Source: an uncultured Bacteroidales bacterium
GTDB lineage: Bacteria > Bacteroidota > Bacteroidia > Bacteroidales > Paludibacteraceae
Direction: 5' to 3'
DNA length: 64,000 nucleotides
Assembly: GCA_946616535.1 (NCBI GenBank)
Contig: CAMOJA010000003.1
Coordinates: 1 to 64,000, forward strand
How positions within the stretch are numbered: position 1 is the first letter of the stretch; each line of letters starts with the position of its first letter. Made by a program: the position numbers and the translations under genes. The notes under the pieces are model-generated. The model saw nothing but the letters and a program-made list of their open reading frames with translations. It was not told where the DNA came from and did not search any database. Shown here in pieces: positions 1 to 7,940 of this stretch.

Positions 1-1
1 A

Positions 2-205
2 TTAGCTCATATTAGAAAGAACGGAGTTTATACGAATCGGACATCATTTGGTGAGTTGCTGATTGATGAGGATGACCGTGTTTTCTATGAAGTGGCACTA
101 TCCAAGGAAGACTCATTCCTTGTTACCGGTAACTTGAAGCATTTTCCGATAGATCCGCGAGTGGTAACTCCGGCACAAATGCTGCAAATTCTTGGAGAAG
201 AGTAA
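2..205 (+). CDS. PIN-domain toxin, C-terminal fragment
   Basis: The reading frame is open from the window edge to TAA at 203-205. It encodes the last 67 residues of a protein with ...DSFLVTGNLKHFP...VVTPAQMLQIL at the end, the typical C-terminus of PIN-family ribonuclease toxins (putative toxin-antitoxin PIN proteins, COG1569-like), where the Asp and T/SGN(K/L)KHFP segment complete the metal-binding site. The N-terminus and any antitoxin lie outside the window. It converges on the restriction-modification operon. Function is inferred from this short motif only. Confidence 0.7.
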   Translation, partial: LAHIRKNGVYTNRTSFGELLIDEDDRVFYEVALSKEDSFLVTGNLKHFPIDPRVVTPAQMLQILGEE

Positions 206-230
206 GTTTTTCTTTACAAATACACGTAGA

Positions 231-1067
231 TCATATGGCGGTGATATAGTTTTTGATAGAACGGTCACGTGGCTGTTTGTGAGGAAGAACAATGCGCTCA
301 TAGTAGCTGTCGAGAGCTTGCTCCCAAAGGATTTTCTTCCCCGGAAGGATGTAGAGCGTTTTAAACAAGACCAGTTCTTCTTCATTCATGAAGATATAGA
401 AATACACGCCTGTTTTTTCTTGCTCCCATTCGTATCCTTTCTTGAACGGCTCGAATGCCAACCAGTGTTCCGGATCGGCATCGCACACCGGGCTATAATA
501 GTGCCCAAGGTATTTGGCTCCTATCCATTCTCCATCGCTATACCTGCGTGCGAAATCCTCGGCGATCTTCTGGTAGCGGCGATCATAACGGATCGTCTCT
601 ATCTTAGATGGTCGGAAAGGCGGTAATTTTAATGGTTCTTCAGATGGAGAAAACTTCCAGTTACGGCGGTTTGAGAAATACTCCCCAAAGGCAACAGGAA
701 AGTCTCCACGAAGAGCATGCTCTGCCAGTTGTTTGAACCAGCGGGCATAGTTTTTATCCGGTCGTTTGCCTTTTTCGAACAATGCTCTGTTGCTATCAAG
801 TAGCACATCGGCTGCTTTTTTATAATCGACATCACTCTTAGGGCAACCGGCGGAGCCGTGAGGGCACTCAAAAGGCGGACAGTCATCATACCACTCATAC
901 TCCGGTTTATCCATGAGACATTTCGGGTAGATATTCCATCTCCAAGCCATTCCGTTGGGTGACATACCACCAAACAAACGAAGCTGTTCATAACCTCGTT
1001 GGTGAAGCTCGTGAACTATCAGTACAAGGTCACAGGCGCCCCAATTTTCATTTAATGTTTGTATCAC
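231..1067 (-). CDS. Uncharacterised companion of the type IIG restriction gene
   Basis: This 278-residue protein is not recognised. Its start overlaps the stop of the upstream restriction-modification gene by 4 nt (ATGA type), so the two are almost certainly cotranslated. The N-terminus (HELHQRGYEQLRLFGGMSPNG..WRW) and a Cys/His-containing stretch around residues 64-75 (CPPFECPHGSAGC) are distinctive; the latter could bind a metal. No signal peptide or membrane segment is seen. Context suggests a role tied to the methylase-nuclease, for example specificity or control, but nothing in the sequence proves it. Confidence 0.75.
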   Translation of the reverse strand: MIQTLNENWGACDLVLIVHELHQRGYEQLRLFGGMSPNGMAWRWNIYPKCLMDKPEYEWYDDCPPFECPHGSAGCPKSDVDYKKAADVLLDSNRALFEKGKRPDKNYARWFKQLAEHALRGDFPVAFGEYFSNRRNWKFSPSEEPLKLPPFRPSKIETIRYDRRYQKIAEDFARRYSDGEWIGAKYLGHYYSPVCDADPEHWLAFEPFKKGYEWEQEKTGVYFYIFMNEEELVLFKTLYILPGKKILWEQALDSYYERIVLPHKQPRDRSIKNYITAI

Positions 1068-4000
1068 CCTTCAATTACTTTGATTTCATCTTCTGTTAGT
1101 CCGTACAAGGCATAGACGCGTGTGTCGATCTCGGCATCTGTGGCGGAGATAGCAGAGGTGAGTTCGGTACAATCGGTTTTGTATTGATTGAAATAGTCTT
1201 CCCATTCGTCCTGCTGAACCAAAGACAGTTTGATTTTCTGCTTTTTGAGTTCGGCAACAAAGCCTGCAAAATCCAAGGTATCAAAGGTTTCTAACGTGCC
1301 GGTAATTTTAATATCCGGCATGTTGTCTTGCAAACGATGGATAAACCGCGCCCGCTTGGCTTGCAGGTCTTTGTTCAAGGAGAGCATTTTGTCGGCGAGG
1401 TCAATAAATGGCTGTTGGTCAGCACATTCGGGGATAGGGATATTGCGGATATATTCTGGGTTTACATCAATATTACCATCTCCTCTTATATCGTCCAATA
1501 AACAATTTGCATATTTAGAATTAAGGATTGCTAATAAATATAGGATATCTACATTTTCAGATAATTGCTCCAATTGTGTTCTAGAATAAGTTGAGTATTT
1601 TTTGAGACTAACAATTATACTATTATTTTCAACACCTTTCAAGTCTTTCCATAAAACACAAATCCTGTTTGTTTGATCGCATAAAAGGTTATTTATATCT
1701 ATCGTTACTTTTAGAGGACCTATTTTGTTCGTGAGCAATTTGGGAATATTGTATAACTCACGGAAAGTAGGTCTACTTAATTTTTCCGGGCTTCTATCTG
1801 TATTATATTCCAAATATCTAACTCTATTGATAATATATTTATCAATATCTTTTGCTTCAACGTATCCTCTACAGTGAATTGCATCTTTGGTAAGGCTTAT
1901 TAAGTCTTCTTTTATAAACTCCCCTTTCGCCTTTTTCTCATCAGAATTAAGAACCATTCCCTTGCTTATATAACAATAATCACCGAGTACTTTCATACCT
2001 TCGTGACGATTAGTTATTTTTTTGCTATTATCTAGATTCCAAACCAGGGACTTCTCGTCTTGCGACAATGAGTCTTTGTCTTTTTTATAAACAGGCTGTA
2101 AAGCGTTATTCTCTATCTTTGAAATATTTATTTCTTGTTTTTCTATTTGCCTTTGTACAAAGAAGATAGTACTTGTCACCGTCGCATCTTCAAACACCTT
2201 TGTTCCTCTTAGGTCGGCAACTTCGTACAAAGAGAATTCATTCAAAAGCATTTCACGAGACTTTTGCGCATAAAGTTGGTTTGTTAATGGGTAAGGTACT
2301 ATCATGGAACATCTCCCTTTATCCTTGCATAAATAACGGATTCCCAATTCAATAAACGGAATATATAAATCCCATTTTTGGATTAAAGTTTTATAACGAT
2401 GACTATCTATTATGGCTTGGCGTTGAGTCGCCATTTCTAAAGATGCCATCTGCATATTAGTGCTTACATACGGCGGATTTCCGATGACTACATCGAAACC
2501 GCCTTTGGCGAAGACTTGCGGGAATTCGGCTTGCCAATTGAAGGCTTTTTCGCCGGCTATTTCGGGATCGGAGATAAGCGAGTTACCGCATTTGATGTTG
2601 TTATTGAGCGAAGAGAGTTTGCGGTGAGGTTTAGCGGTACGCAGCCACAATGCCAAACGCGCAATCTCTACACTCTCTTCGTTGATATCCACTCCGTAGA
2701 GGTTGTTTTCAAGAATGCTGTTTTCGATATTTGGGAAGATGAGTTCAGAGCCGGTCAGTTTGGCTTCCATCTCATCAATGAGTTTATGCTCCGCCATGAG
2801 GAACTGGAGTGCGGCATTGAGGAAAGCACCCGAACCGCAAGCCGGGTCGCAGATAGTGATACCTAATAACCATTCGCGGTAAGCGGTCAGTTGGTCAAGA
2901 AGCCTTTTCTTCGTTGCTGTCTGGCGGTTCTTGTCCGCGAAATACTCTTGTTCGTCAATCCCCATTTCGGCTTTCTTTTCGGAACAGAGTTTGCCGACGG
3001 TGTTCTCGACGATGTATTTGGTGATATACTGCGGTGTATAGAAGACTCCATCGCGTTTGCGCCGGTTTAGAACCGGAGCAGGTTGGCCATTCGGTGAGTT
3101 ATTGATCTGCGCGGTTACTTCTTCTATCTCGTTGAGGGAGTTTTCGAAAATATGTCCGAGGATGTTGACATCGACATCGGTTGAGTAGTCGTAGTCCGCA
3201 AGTTTGCGTGTAAACTGCGCCAAGAGTTCATCGCTGATGGTTAGTCCGTCGAGCACCTCATCGGGTTTGAACAGACCGCCGTTATAGGCGAAGATCTCGT
3301 ATTTCTTACCCTGCCAGCCGGTGTTCATGTAGCCGAAATACTTCTTTATGCGGTTGTAGAGCGGCACGTACTCGTCCATCTCCTTGAGTTGTTCCCACTG
3401 GTTGAGAATCTCCACCATGGAGTTAGGCGGCAACAGACCGCTATCCTCGGCAAAGAAGATAAACAGCAGACGATCCAGCAGTTTCTGAGTCTTTTTGAAG
3501 AGCAGGAGGATATGTTCCTTGGGTGTCGCTTCCGTGGTGTTGTGGGCTAATATGTCCGCGAAGATCTCCCGTTTGAAGGCAGAGTAGTCTTTGTAGAGTT
3601 TCTGGGTGACTTCGTCCTCGTTGCTCACACTGTCCTGTTTGGCTTTGAGGGGTTTGTCGGCTTGTATATTCGCCCATGACAAGCAGAAATAGAGTAATCG
3701 GAACTGCTCTTGGGTTATCGTGAAGAGGTTCCATTCGATATGCTCGACGGCGTTGTCAATATAAAAACGCAGTTTCTCGAAATTGGAGATGACGACGTAT
3801 TTGGTGTCCTTGTGTTGGCTCTTATAGCCGAAAGCCTGCCGCTCTACGTGGCTGAGGTCGGTGGTTTTATGGTCTTTGAGTTCGATGACACCGATGACCT
3901 TGCCGTCTCTCAGAATAGCGCCGTCGGCTTTCTTGGCATCGGTCTCGTTCTTCTGCTCGGTAATGAGGTTGAAATCGGGCATCGGGTTGAGCGTGTAGCC

Positions 4001-4183
4001 AAAGACCTTGACGAAGAGTTCGCGCAGAAAGCCCTCTTGGAACTGCTCCTCTTTGGACGCGCGGATATTCTCCTGCACGGCAGGATTGAGAAAATAGGCT
4101 TTGTACGTTTCCCACGCTTTTGCAATCAGCTCTGCATCTTGTGCAGCGAGGTATTTCTTGATGACACTATTCTGAAAAAACAT
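1064..4183 (-). CDS. Type IIG restriction-modification enzyme (Eco57I-like methylase with nuclease domain)
   Basis: At 1039 residues it has the size of fused restriction-methylation enzymes. Order of parts: a PD-(D/E)XK-like nuclease N-terminus (ADGAIL at about 86-91 and GVIELKD at 98-104), a helical linker, an N6-adenine methylase with motif I CDPACGSGAF (445-454) and motif IV NPPY (569-572), and a C-terminal half that resembles a TaqI/type I S-like target-recognition region (about 700-960). It should methylate and cut DNA at one asymmetric site. The start at 4183 follows a good promoter at 4229-4260. It is followed by an overlapping companion gene. The domain reading is firm; the recognition site cannot be told. 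Confidence 0.9.
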   Translation of the reverse strand: MFFQNSVIKKYLAAQDAELIAKAWETYKAYFLNPAVQENIRASKEEQFQEGFLRELFVKVFGYTLNPMPDFNLITEQKNETDAKKADGAILRDGKVIGVIELKDHKTTDLSHVERQAFGYKSQHKDTKYVVISNFEKLRFYIDNAVEHIEWNLFTITQEQFRLLYFCLSWANIQADKPLKAKQDSVSNEDEVTQKLYKDYSAFKREIFADILAHNTTEATPKEHILLLFKKTQKLLDRLLFIFFAEDSGLLPPNSMVEILNQWEQLKEMDEYVPLYNRIKKYFGYMNTGWQGKKYEIFAYNGGLFKPDEVLDGLTISDELLAQFTRKLADYDYSTDVDVNILGHIFENSLNEIEEVTAQINNSPNGQPAPVLNRRKRDGVFYTPQYITKYIVENTVGKLCSEKKAEMGIDEQEYFADKNRQTATKKRLLDQLTAYREWLLGITICDPACGSGAFLNAALQFLMAEHKLIDEMEAKLTGSELIFPNIENSILENNLYGVDINEESVEIARLALWLRTAKPHRKLSSLNNNIKCGNSLISDPEIAGEKAFNWQAEFPQVFAKGGFDVVIGNPPYVSTNMQMASLEMATQRQAIIDSHRYKTLIQKWDLYIPFIELGIRYLCKDKGRCSMIVPYPLTNQLYAQKSREMLLNEFSLYEVADLRGTKVFEDATVTSTIFFVQRQIEKQEINISKIENNALQPVYKKDKDSLSQDEKSLVWNLDNSKKITNRHEGMKVLGDYCYISKGMVLNSDEKKAKGEFIKEDLISLTKDAIHCRGYVEAKDIDKYIINRVRYLEYNTDRSPEKLSRPTFRELYNIPKLLTNKIGPLKVTIDINNLLCDQTNRICVLWKDLKGVENNSIIVSLKKYSTYSRTQLEQLSENVDILYLLAILNSKYANCLLDDIRGDGNIDVNPEYIRNIPIPECADQQPFIDLADKMLSLNKDLQAKRARFIHRLQDNMPDIKITGTLETFDTLDFAGFVAELKKQKIKLSLVQQDEWEDYFNQYKTDCTELTSAISATDAEIDTRVYALYGLTEDEIKVIEG

Positions 4184-4228
4184 AGCTAATACATTTTATC
4201 ATTTGCGCATTTGTTCAAATTTTGCATG

Positions 4229-4260
4229 CAAAGGTACAACTTTTTTCTGGAATATGCAAA
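4229..4260 (-). promoter_or_regulatory. Promoter of the restriction-modification operon
   Basis: On the minus strand a TTTG box (4257-4260) and TACCTTTG (4229-4236) are separated by 20 nt, the Bacteroidota sigma-ABfr pattern. The -7 box runs into a TTTGCATGCAAA palindrome that could be an operator. Confidence 0.75.
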
Positions 4261-4277
4261 TAATTTATGAAGATTAA

Positions 4278-4306
4278 CAAAAAATCCGCACTTGTGAGGC
4301 GCGGAT
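4278..4306 (-). terminator. Terminator downstream of the msrC-like gene
   Basis: On the minus strand ATCCGCGCC..GTGCGGAT forms a hairpin followed by six T residues. It closes the operon that ends at 4343. Confidence 0.7.
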
Positions 4307-4342
4307 AAATGTAACTTAGTGGAGTATAGAGGCGGCGAAAGG

Positions 4343-4798
4343 TTATATGATATCGTGAGATAATTGCTCGAGGTAAATTCGGTCGATTTCATCGAAGGTA
4401 TTGAGGTCGGCACTATCGATGTCAAGGACCGCAAAGACCTCTCCGTTCCGGAAGAACGGAACCACGATCTCGCTTTTCGAAGCGCTCGAACAAGCTATGT
4501 GGCCGGGAAAGAGATGGACATCCGGCACGACGATCGTCTGGGCTTGCGCCCAAGCAGTCCCGCAAACGCCTTTATTGTATGGGATACGCGTGCAGGCTAT
4601 AGGTCCCTGAAACGGCCCGAGAACCAACTCCCCTACTCCTGCTTCCGGCGCTACACGATAGAAACCCGTCCACCAGAAGCCGAAAGTCTCATGCAAAACC
4701 GCCACCATATTCGCCATTTTCGCGATTTCATCGGTCTCTCCCGCCATCAACGCCTGAATCTGCGGCACGATCGTTTGATATTTTTCTTCCTTTGTCAT
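4343..4798 (-). CDS. msrC: Free methionine-(R)-sulfoxide reductase (GAF domain)
   Basis: This 151-residue single GAF-domain protein matches the fRMsr family, which reduces free L-methionine-(R)-sulfoxide in the cytosol. The signature GPFQGPIACTRI, GVCGTAW and VPDVHLFPGHIACSSASKSEIVVP is complete. The cysteines fall at 69, 79 and 103, the same spacing as Cys84, Cys94 and Cys118 of the E. coli enzyme, so the catalytic and resolving residues are present. It starts 12 nt after the kinase gene and is probably the last gene of that operon, with a terminator at 4278-4306. Confidence 0.92.
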   Translation of the reverse strand: MTKEEKYQTIVPQIQALMAGETDEIAKMANMVAVLHETFGFWWTGFYRVAPEAGVGELVLGPFQGPIACTRIPYNKGVCGTAWAQAQTIVVPDVHLFPGHIACSSASKSEIVVPFFRNGEVFAVLDIDSADLNTFDEIDRIYLEQLSHDII

Positions 4799-4810
4799 TT
4801 TCGTGTGAGT

Positions 4811-5836
4811 TTATTGAAGTTTGGAGGAAAGTATTGGCAGTAGTTCGGTGTTCATTTCAGCTTCCCGGCGCACCCAGAGTTGCCAGAATTGTTCCCGCAT
4901 CGGGTCGTTCTCCGGATAGAGATTCATAAGCGAGTCGCGGATAATCCATTGGGATTGCACATAGTTGCTGTAAGCTTCGTAGCAGGCCGCATGTGCTTTC
5001 CTATCTTCCTTATTATCAGCATCATACGTGTCGCGGCTGTTGATTATTTCCAATAAATGCGCACGCTCCTTGGCGATATACGCATCCACCTGTGCGGTCA
5101 TAGCTTCAAAGCGTTGTTGCTCGAGTTGGCGCTCATGCCACGAGAGATAGAAAAGCGTGATTGCCGCCGCCAATAAGAGCGCCGAGAGGATAACCGGCAG
5201 TAATCGGATAAACCGTTTGCGGCGGTTAATGGCGTTGCGCAGGTCCGAAAGCCGGAAGAACTGTCCTTTAGCACAGATGTCCGGAAACAAGCGCTGCAAG
5301 GCAGAAATGTCGTCATATGCATTATTCGGAACGGCGGTGAGCAAGTCGTCCGTCTGTGACAACCCGAAATCAATCAGTTTGGCGTTTTGCCCATTGTGGG
5401 TAACGAGGATATTATCGCCCTTGACGTCATGGTGAACGAGTTGGAGCCGATGGATATACTCCAAGGCATCCACAATCTGCATGAACACGCGCTCACGAGC
5501 CGCCTTGGATGGTTTTGTTTGGAGCCATTCGCCGAGCGTCACGCCGTCGATCCACTCCATGACAATACACCGCCCCACTCCTTCAATCTCCTCAAAAGCG
5601 TACGTGGCGGCGATATTCGGATGCACGAGTTGGATGCTATTCCGAAACTCTTGCTCCTGCTGCATCTCATAGTTGGTCAAGCGGGCATAGTCGCCGGCTA
5701 GCTTTTTGAGCACATACCGCCGCCCATACCGCATTGCGGTATAGATCTCGTTTTTCGAATTGGCCTTAACGAATTGTATATGCTGCCATTCCGACGAAAA
5801 ATCTGCGGGTACTATGAAATCAGAGGAGGACTCCAC
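4811..5836 (-). CDS. Membrane-anchored Ser/Thr protein kinase, compact form
   Basis: This 341-residue protein has an N-terminal kinase domain and one transmembrane helix at about 212-233 (LLPVILSALLLAAAITLFYL), followed by a roughly 105-residue C-terminal part likely outside the cytoplasm with some coiled-coil character. Visible motifs are VLKK (K44 or K45), the catalytic loop HHDVKGDN (D137, N142) and DFG (156-158). The activation segment and C-lobe are very short: about 50 residues from DFG to the membrane helix, with no APE motif. It may phosphorylate a small set of partners or sense envelope stress. It lies 12 nt after the upstream small protein and 12 nt before msrC. Confidence 0.8.
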   Translation of the reverse strand: MESSSDFIVPADFSSEWQHIQFVKANSKNEIYTAMRYGRRYVLKKLAGDYARLTNYEMQQEQEFRNSIQLVHPNIAATYAFEEIEGVGRCIVMEWIDGVTLGEWLQTKPSKAARERVFMQIVDALEYIHRLQLVHHDVKGDNILVTHNGQNAKLIDFGLSQTDDLLTAVPNNAYDDISALQRLFPDICAKGQFFRLSDLRNAINRRKRFIRLLPVILSALLLAAAITLFYLSWHERQLEQQRFEAMTAQVDAYIAKERAHLLEIINSRDTYDADNKEDRKAHAACYEAYSNYVQSQWIIRDSLMNLYPENDPMREQFWQLWVRREAEMNTELLPILSSKLQ

Positions 5837-5848
5837 TTGGGCTTTTGT

Positions 5849-6445
5849 TTACTTATTTCTTACGATTTCAACGGTGTTTAAGCCGTTTTTCGAGCCGGCG
5901 ACATAGGAGACATTCGTCATTTGTAATTTGTCATTTGACATTTGTGATTTGAGATTGTCTAAGTACATGGGCTTGCCGATGATGAAGCACGCGGCATCAA
6001 ACGAATCACCGACATGCAGTTTGGCATTCTCAGATTCTGCGACGACGAAGTGTGCTTCACCTTCATAGCGGAAGACGCATCGGCGGTTTGGAAGCCAGGT
6101 CACCTCTACCCGATCGCCTTTTTGCAGGTCGTCAATATGGATGCCTTCACCCTCAAAAGTGGCACTCTCAATGTCCGTGCGCGTGGCAAGCGAAGCAAGG
6201 TACGTCTCCCAGTCGGCAAAACCGAGGAACTGCGCGAGCAGACAAAGCGTTGTTCTGCGCGTCGTGTCTGCCCCATCAATGTAGCCCCAGAGGCGCTTGA
6301 GAGTCGTTGGAGAGAGGTTCTCGTGGAGCCGCTCCCAGATGACGCCGGCGAGAAACTCAAAGTCGTACGGCGTGCGGATCTTGCGCTTCACCTCGCGCTC
6401 AATATCCATCCGCAGAGTCGCTATTTCCGGAGAGTATTTATTCAT
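5849..6445 (-). CDS. Conserved Bacteroidota protein, putative kinase partner
   Basis: This 198-residue protein starts at the Met encoded at 6445, not at the upstream in-frame Met at 6523, because the -7 box lies only 8 nt upstream of 6445. The first 80 residues (..IEREVKRKIRTPYDFEFLAGVIWERL..LSPTTLKRLWGYIDG..LCLLAQFLGFADWETYL) belong to a family common in Bacteroidales, with a helical, possibly DNA-binding, N-terminal domain. A beta-rich part follows. Near the end, NLKSQMSNDKLQMTN is encoded by a short tandem nucleotide repeat and looks like an insertion. It heads the kinase-msrC operon. Function unknown. Confidence 0.75.
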   Translation of the reverse strand: MNKYSPEIATLRMDIEREVKRKIRTPYDFEFLAGVIWERLHENLSPTTLKRLWGYIDGADTTRRTTLCLLAQFLGFADWETYLASLATRTDIESATFEGEGIHIDDLQKGDRVEVTWLPNRRCVFRYEGEAHFVVAESENAKLHVGDSFDAACFIIGKPMYLDNLKSQMSNDKLQMTNVSYVAGSKNGLNTVEIVRNK

Positions 6446-6453
6446 ATCGGGTG

Positions 6454-6485
6454 CAAAGTTACAATATTTTTTTGATATATGCAAA
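6454..6485 (-). promoter_or_regulatory. Promoter of the kinase operon
   Basis: TTTG (6482-6485), 20 nt, TAACTTTG (6454-6461) on the minus strand. The predicted RNA start falls within a few bases of the ATG at 6445, so the mRNA may be leaderless. Confidence 0.75.
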
Positions 6486-6497
6486 TATTTATATAAA

Positions 6498-6533
6498 AAT
6501 AAGGCAGGCAGACACAAACCCACCTGCCTTATT
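6498..6533 (-). terminator. Terminator of the DUF456-like gene
   Basis: An 11-bp perfect inverted repeat (AATAAGGCAGG / CCTGCCTTATT) lies just downstream of the gene ending at 6552, followed on the minus strand by a T-rich tail. It precedes the kinase-operon promoter. Confidence 0.65.
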
Positions 6534-6551
6534 CATAGAGACATTCTATTA

Positions 6552-7070
6552 TCAAAGTTGGAAGATTACATAAATAGCGTACACAAAGACGACCAGTTTA
6601 AGCAGCGTATCCGACAAATAAGCGCAGGTAGCAGAGGTAGCACATTTCAAAGCCATTGTTGCTCCCTGCTTGTTAGTCAGTTCCAGCAGAAATGCTAAAA
6701 CAAACGGCAATAAAATAAACCCGACAATCATCATCGTAATCAGCAAAGCCGTGGACTCTGCCTGAACCGTTCCCCAAACCAGCAAAAGACCGATAATGGA
6801 ACCTATCGTCGTTCCCCAAGTTGCGCGTTTGCTGTACTCCTGCAGTTTCTTGGCTAATTTGACAAGGAACTTGGAAGCAATCATACTAGCCACAGCTAGT
6901 ACGGCAATAATGGCAAAGGTACCCCATTCAATAGGGATGTCCAGACACAAGATTGCAAGCAATGTTGCGATTACAACTGCAATCGGTCCGGGAACTTTGT
7001 TGATAAAACACCCCAGGAAGCCGAAACATAAACACAGGCCTACTAAGACCCACCATAAAATTGTTAACAT
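6552..7070 (-). CDS. DUF456-like small integral membrane protein
   Basis: A 172-residue, very hydrophobic protein with about four to five membrane segments (about 3-22, 26-60, 85-100, 108-130, 150-172) and the FGFLGCFINKVPGP start typical of DUF456/COG2839 proteins. The molecular function of this family is not known. It begins 31 nt after the lipoprotein gene at 7102-7728 and is probably in the same transcript. Confidence 0.65.
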   Translation of the reverse strand: MLTILWWVLVGLCLCFGFLGCFINKVPGPIAVVIATLLAILCLDIPIEWGTFAIIAVLAVASMIASKFLVKLAKKLQEYSKRATWGTTIGSIIGLLLVWGTVQAESTALLITMMIVGFILLPFVLAFLLELTNKQGATMALKCATSATCAYLSDTLLKLVVFVYAIYVIFQL

Positions 7071-7101
7071 AATAGTGAAATTTTGAGTTAAATATTGTTA
7101 A

Positions 7102-7728
7102 TTAAAATAAAGCGTTCAAAAGATCTTTCTCTGCCTCAAGCAGTTTGCCGGCTGTTTCTGCCGCATCTTTCAGGTCTTGGACATCCTCATCGTCCATTAT
7201 GGATTGAGTAGCAGACTTGAGACTCTCCTTTTTCAAAGGTTCCAATTCCAGTCCAGAGATCTCTACAGCAACCGTATTGTCGAAAATCTCCTTTGCTCTT
7301 TCGTACTCCATGTGCTTGTATGCCCATGTATTGCCGCTGACAGCCAATTCCGATTCCTCGTCCTCCTGAAGCAGTGCTTCCCAGTCACTACCATTCATTT
7401 CCAAAGATTCCAATTCGACATCGCTGCTATTCAGTAATTTGCCGTAAGGACCTTCCAGTTCGCGCTCGAAATTCTCGCTGTTTTTGATATTTTCGAAAGG
7501 CGTGTTGCTAGCAATAGTCATTTTAACACGAACCTGCCAAGAATCATTGACTTTTACAAGGTTCACGTTGTACGTGTCACCTACCGGTTTGAATAATTTT
7601 GCATGCTTGCCTTTTAAGATCAGGCTGGAAGCCGGCAATGATTTTGATTCCTCCGTTGGCTTTGGAGAAGATCCGCCACATGCGCATAAAATAGATACAC
7701 ATGCGAAAAGTAACAGTAATTTTTTCAT
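7102..7728 (-). CDS. Hypothetical lipoprotein
   Basis: A 208-residue protein with an N-terminal lipoprotein signal: charged start MKK, hydrophobic LLLLFACVSI and lipobox LCAC with the lipidated Cys at 17, followed by GGSS. The mature part has alternating strand-like stretches (NVNLVKVNDSWQVRVKMTI) and an acidic helical C-terminus. No known domain recognised. A promoter lies at 7794-7825. Confidence 0.8.
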   Translation of the reverse strand: MKKLLLLFACVSILCACGGSSPKPTEESKSLPASSLILKGKHAKLFKPVGDTYNVNLVKVNDSWQVRVKMTIASNTPFENIKNSENFERELEGPYGKLLNSSDVELESLEMNGSDWEALLQEDEESELAVSGNTWAYKHMEYERAKEIFDNTVAVEISGLELEPLKKESLKSATQSIMDDEDVQDLKDAAETAGKLLEAEKDLLNALF

Positions 7729-7793
7729 AATAGATTTGATTGTTTATTGTGCCTACTCTTTTATGGATTTTGGGCTTTCTCCGTTTGACGGTG

Positions 7794-7825
7794 CAAAAGT
7801 ACTGCTTTTTGCCGACATACGCAAA
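7794..7825 (-). promoter_or_regulatory. Promoter of the lipoprotein/DUF456 pair
   Basis: TTTG (7822-7825), 20 nt, TACTTTTG (7794-7801) on the minus strand, leaving a leader of about 60 nt. Confidence 0.7.
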
Positions 7826-7857
7826 GTCCTTTTTAGTCCTTTTAAGGGTATAACACA

Positions 7858-7888
7858 AAATCAGGCGAGCATTTAGCCCGCCTGATTT
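7858..7888 (-). terminator. Hairpin terminator after the 402-aa secreted protein
   Basis: A 10-bp perfect stem AAATCAGGCG / CGCCTGATTT with an 11-nt loop lies between the stop at 7941 and the next promoter. The T tract is short, so it may be weak. Confidence 0.55.
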
Positions 7889-7940
7889 GAATGTACATAG
7901 TAGTATTTAGTCCTTTTTAAGTTTACTTCACTTCTAAACC

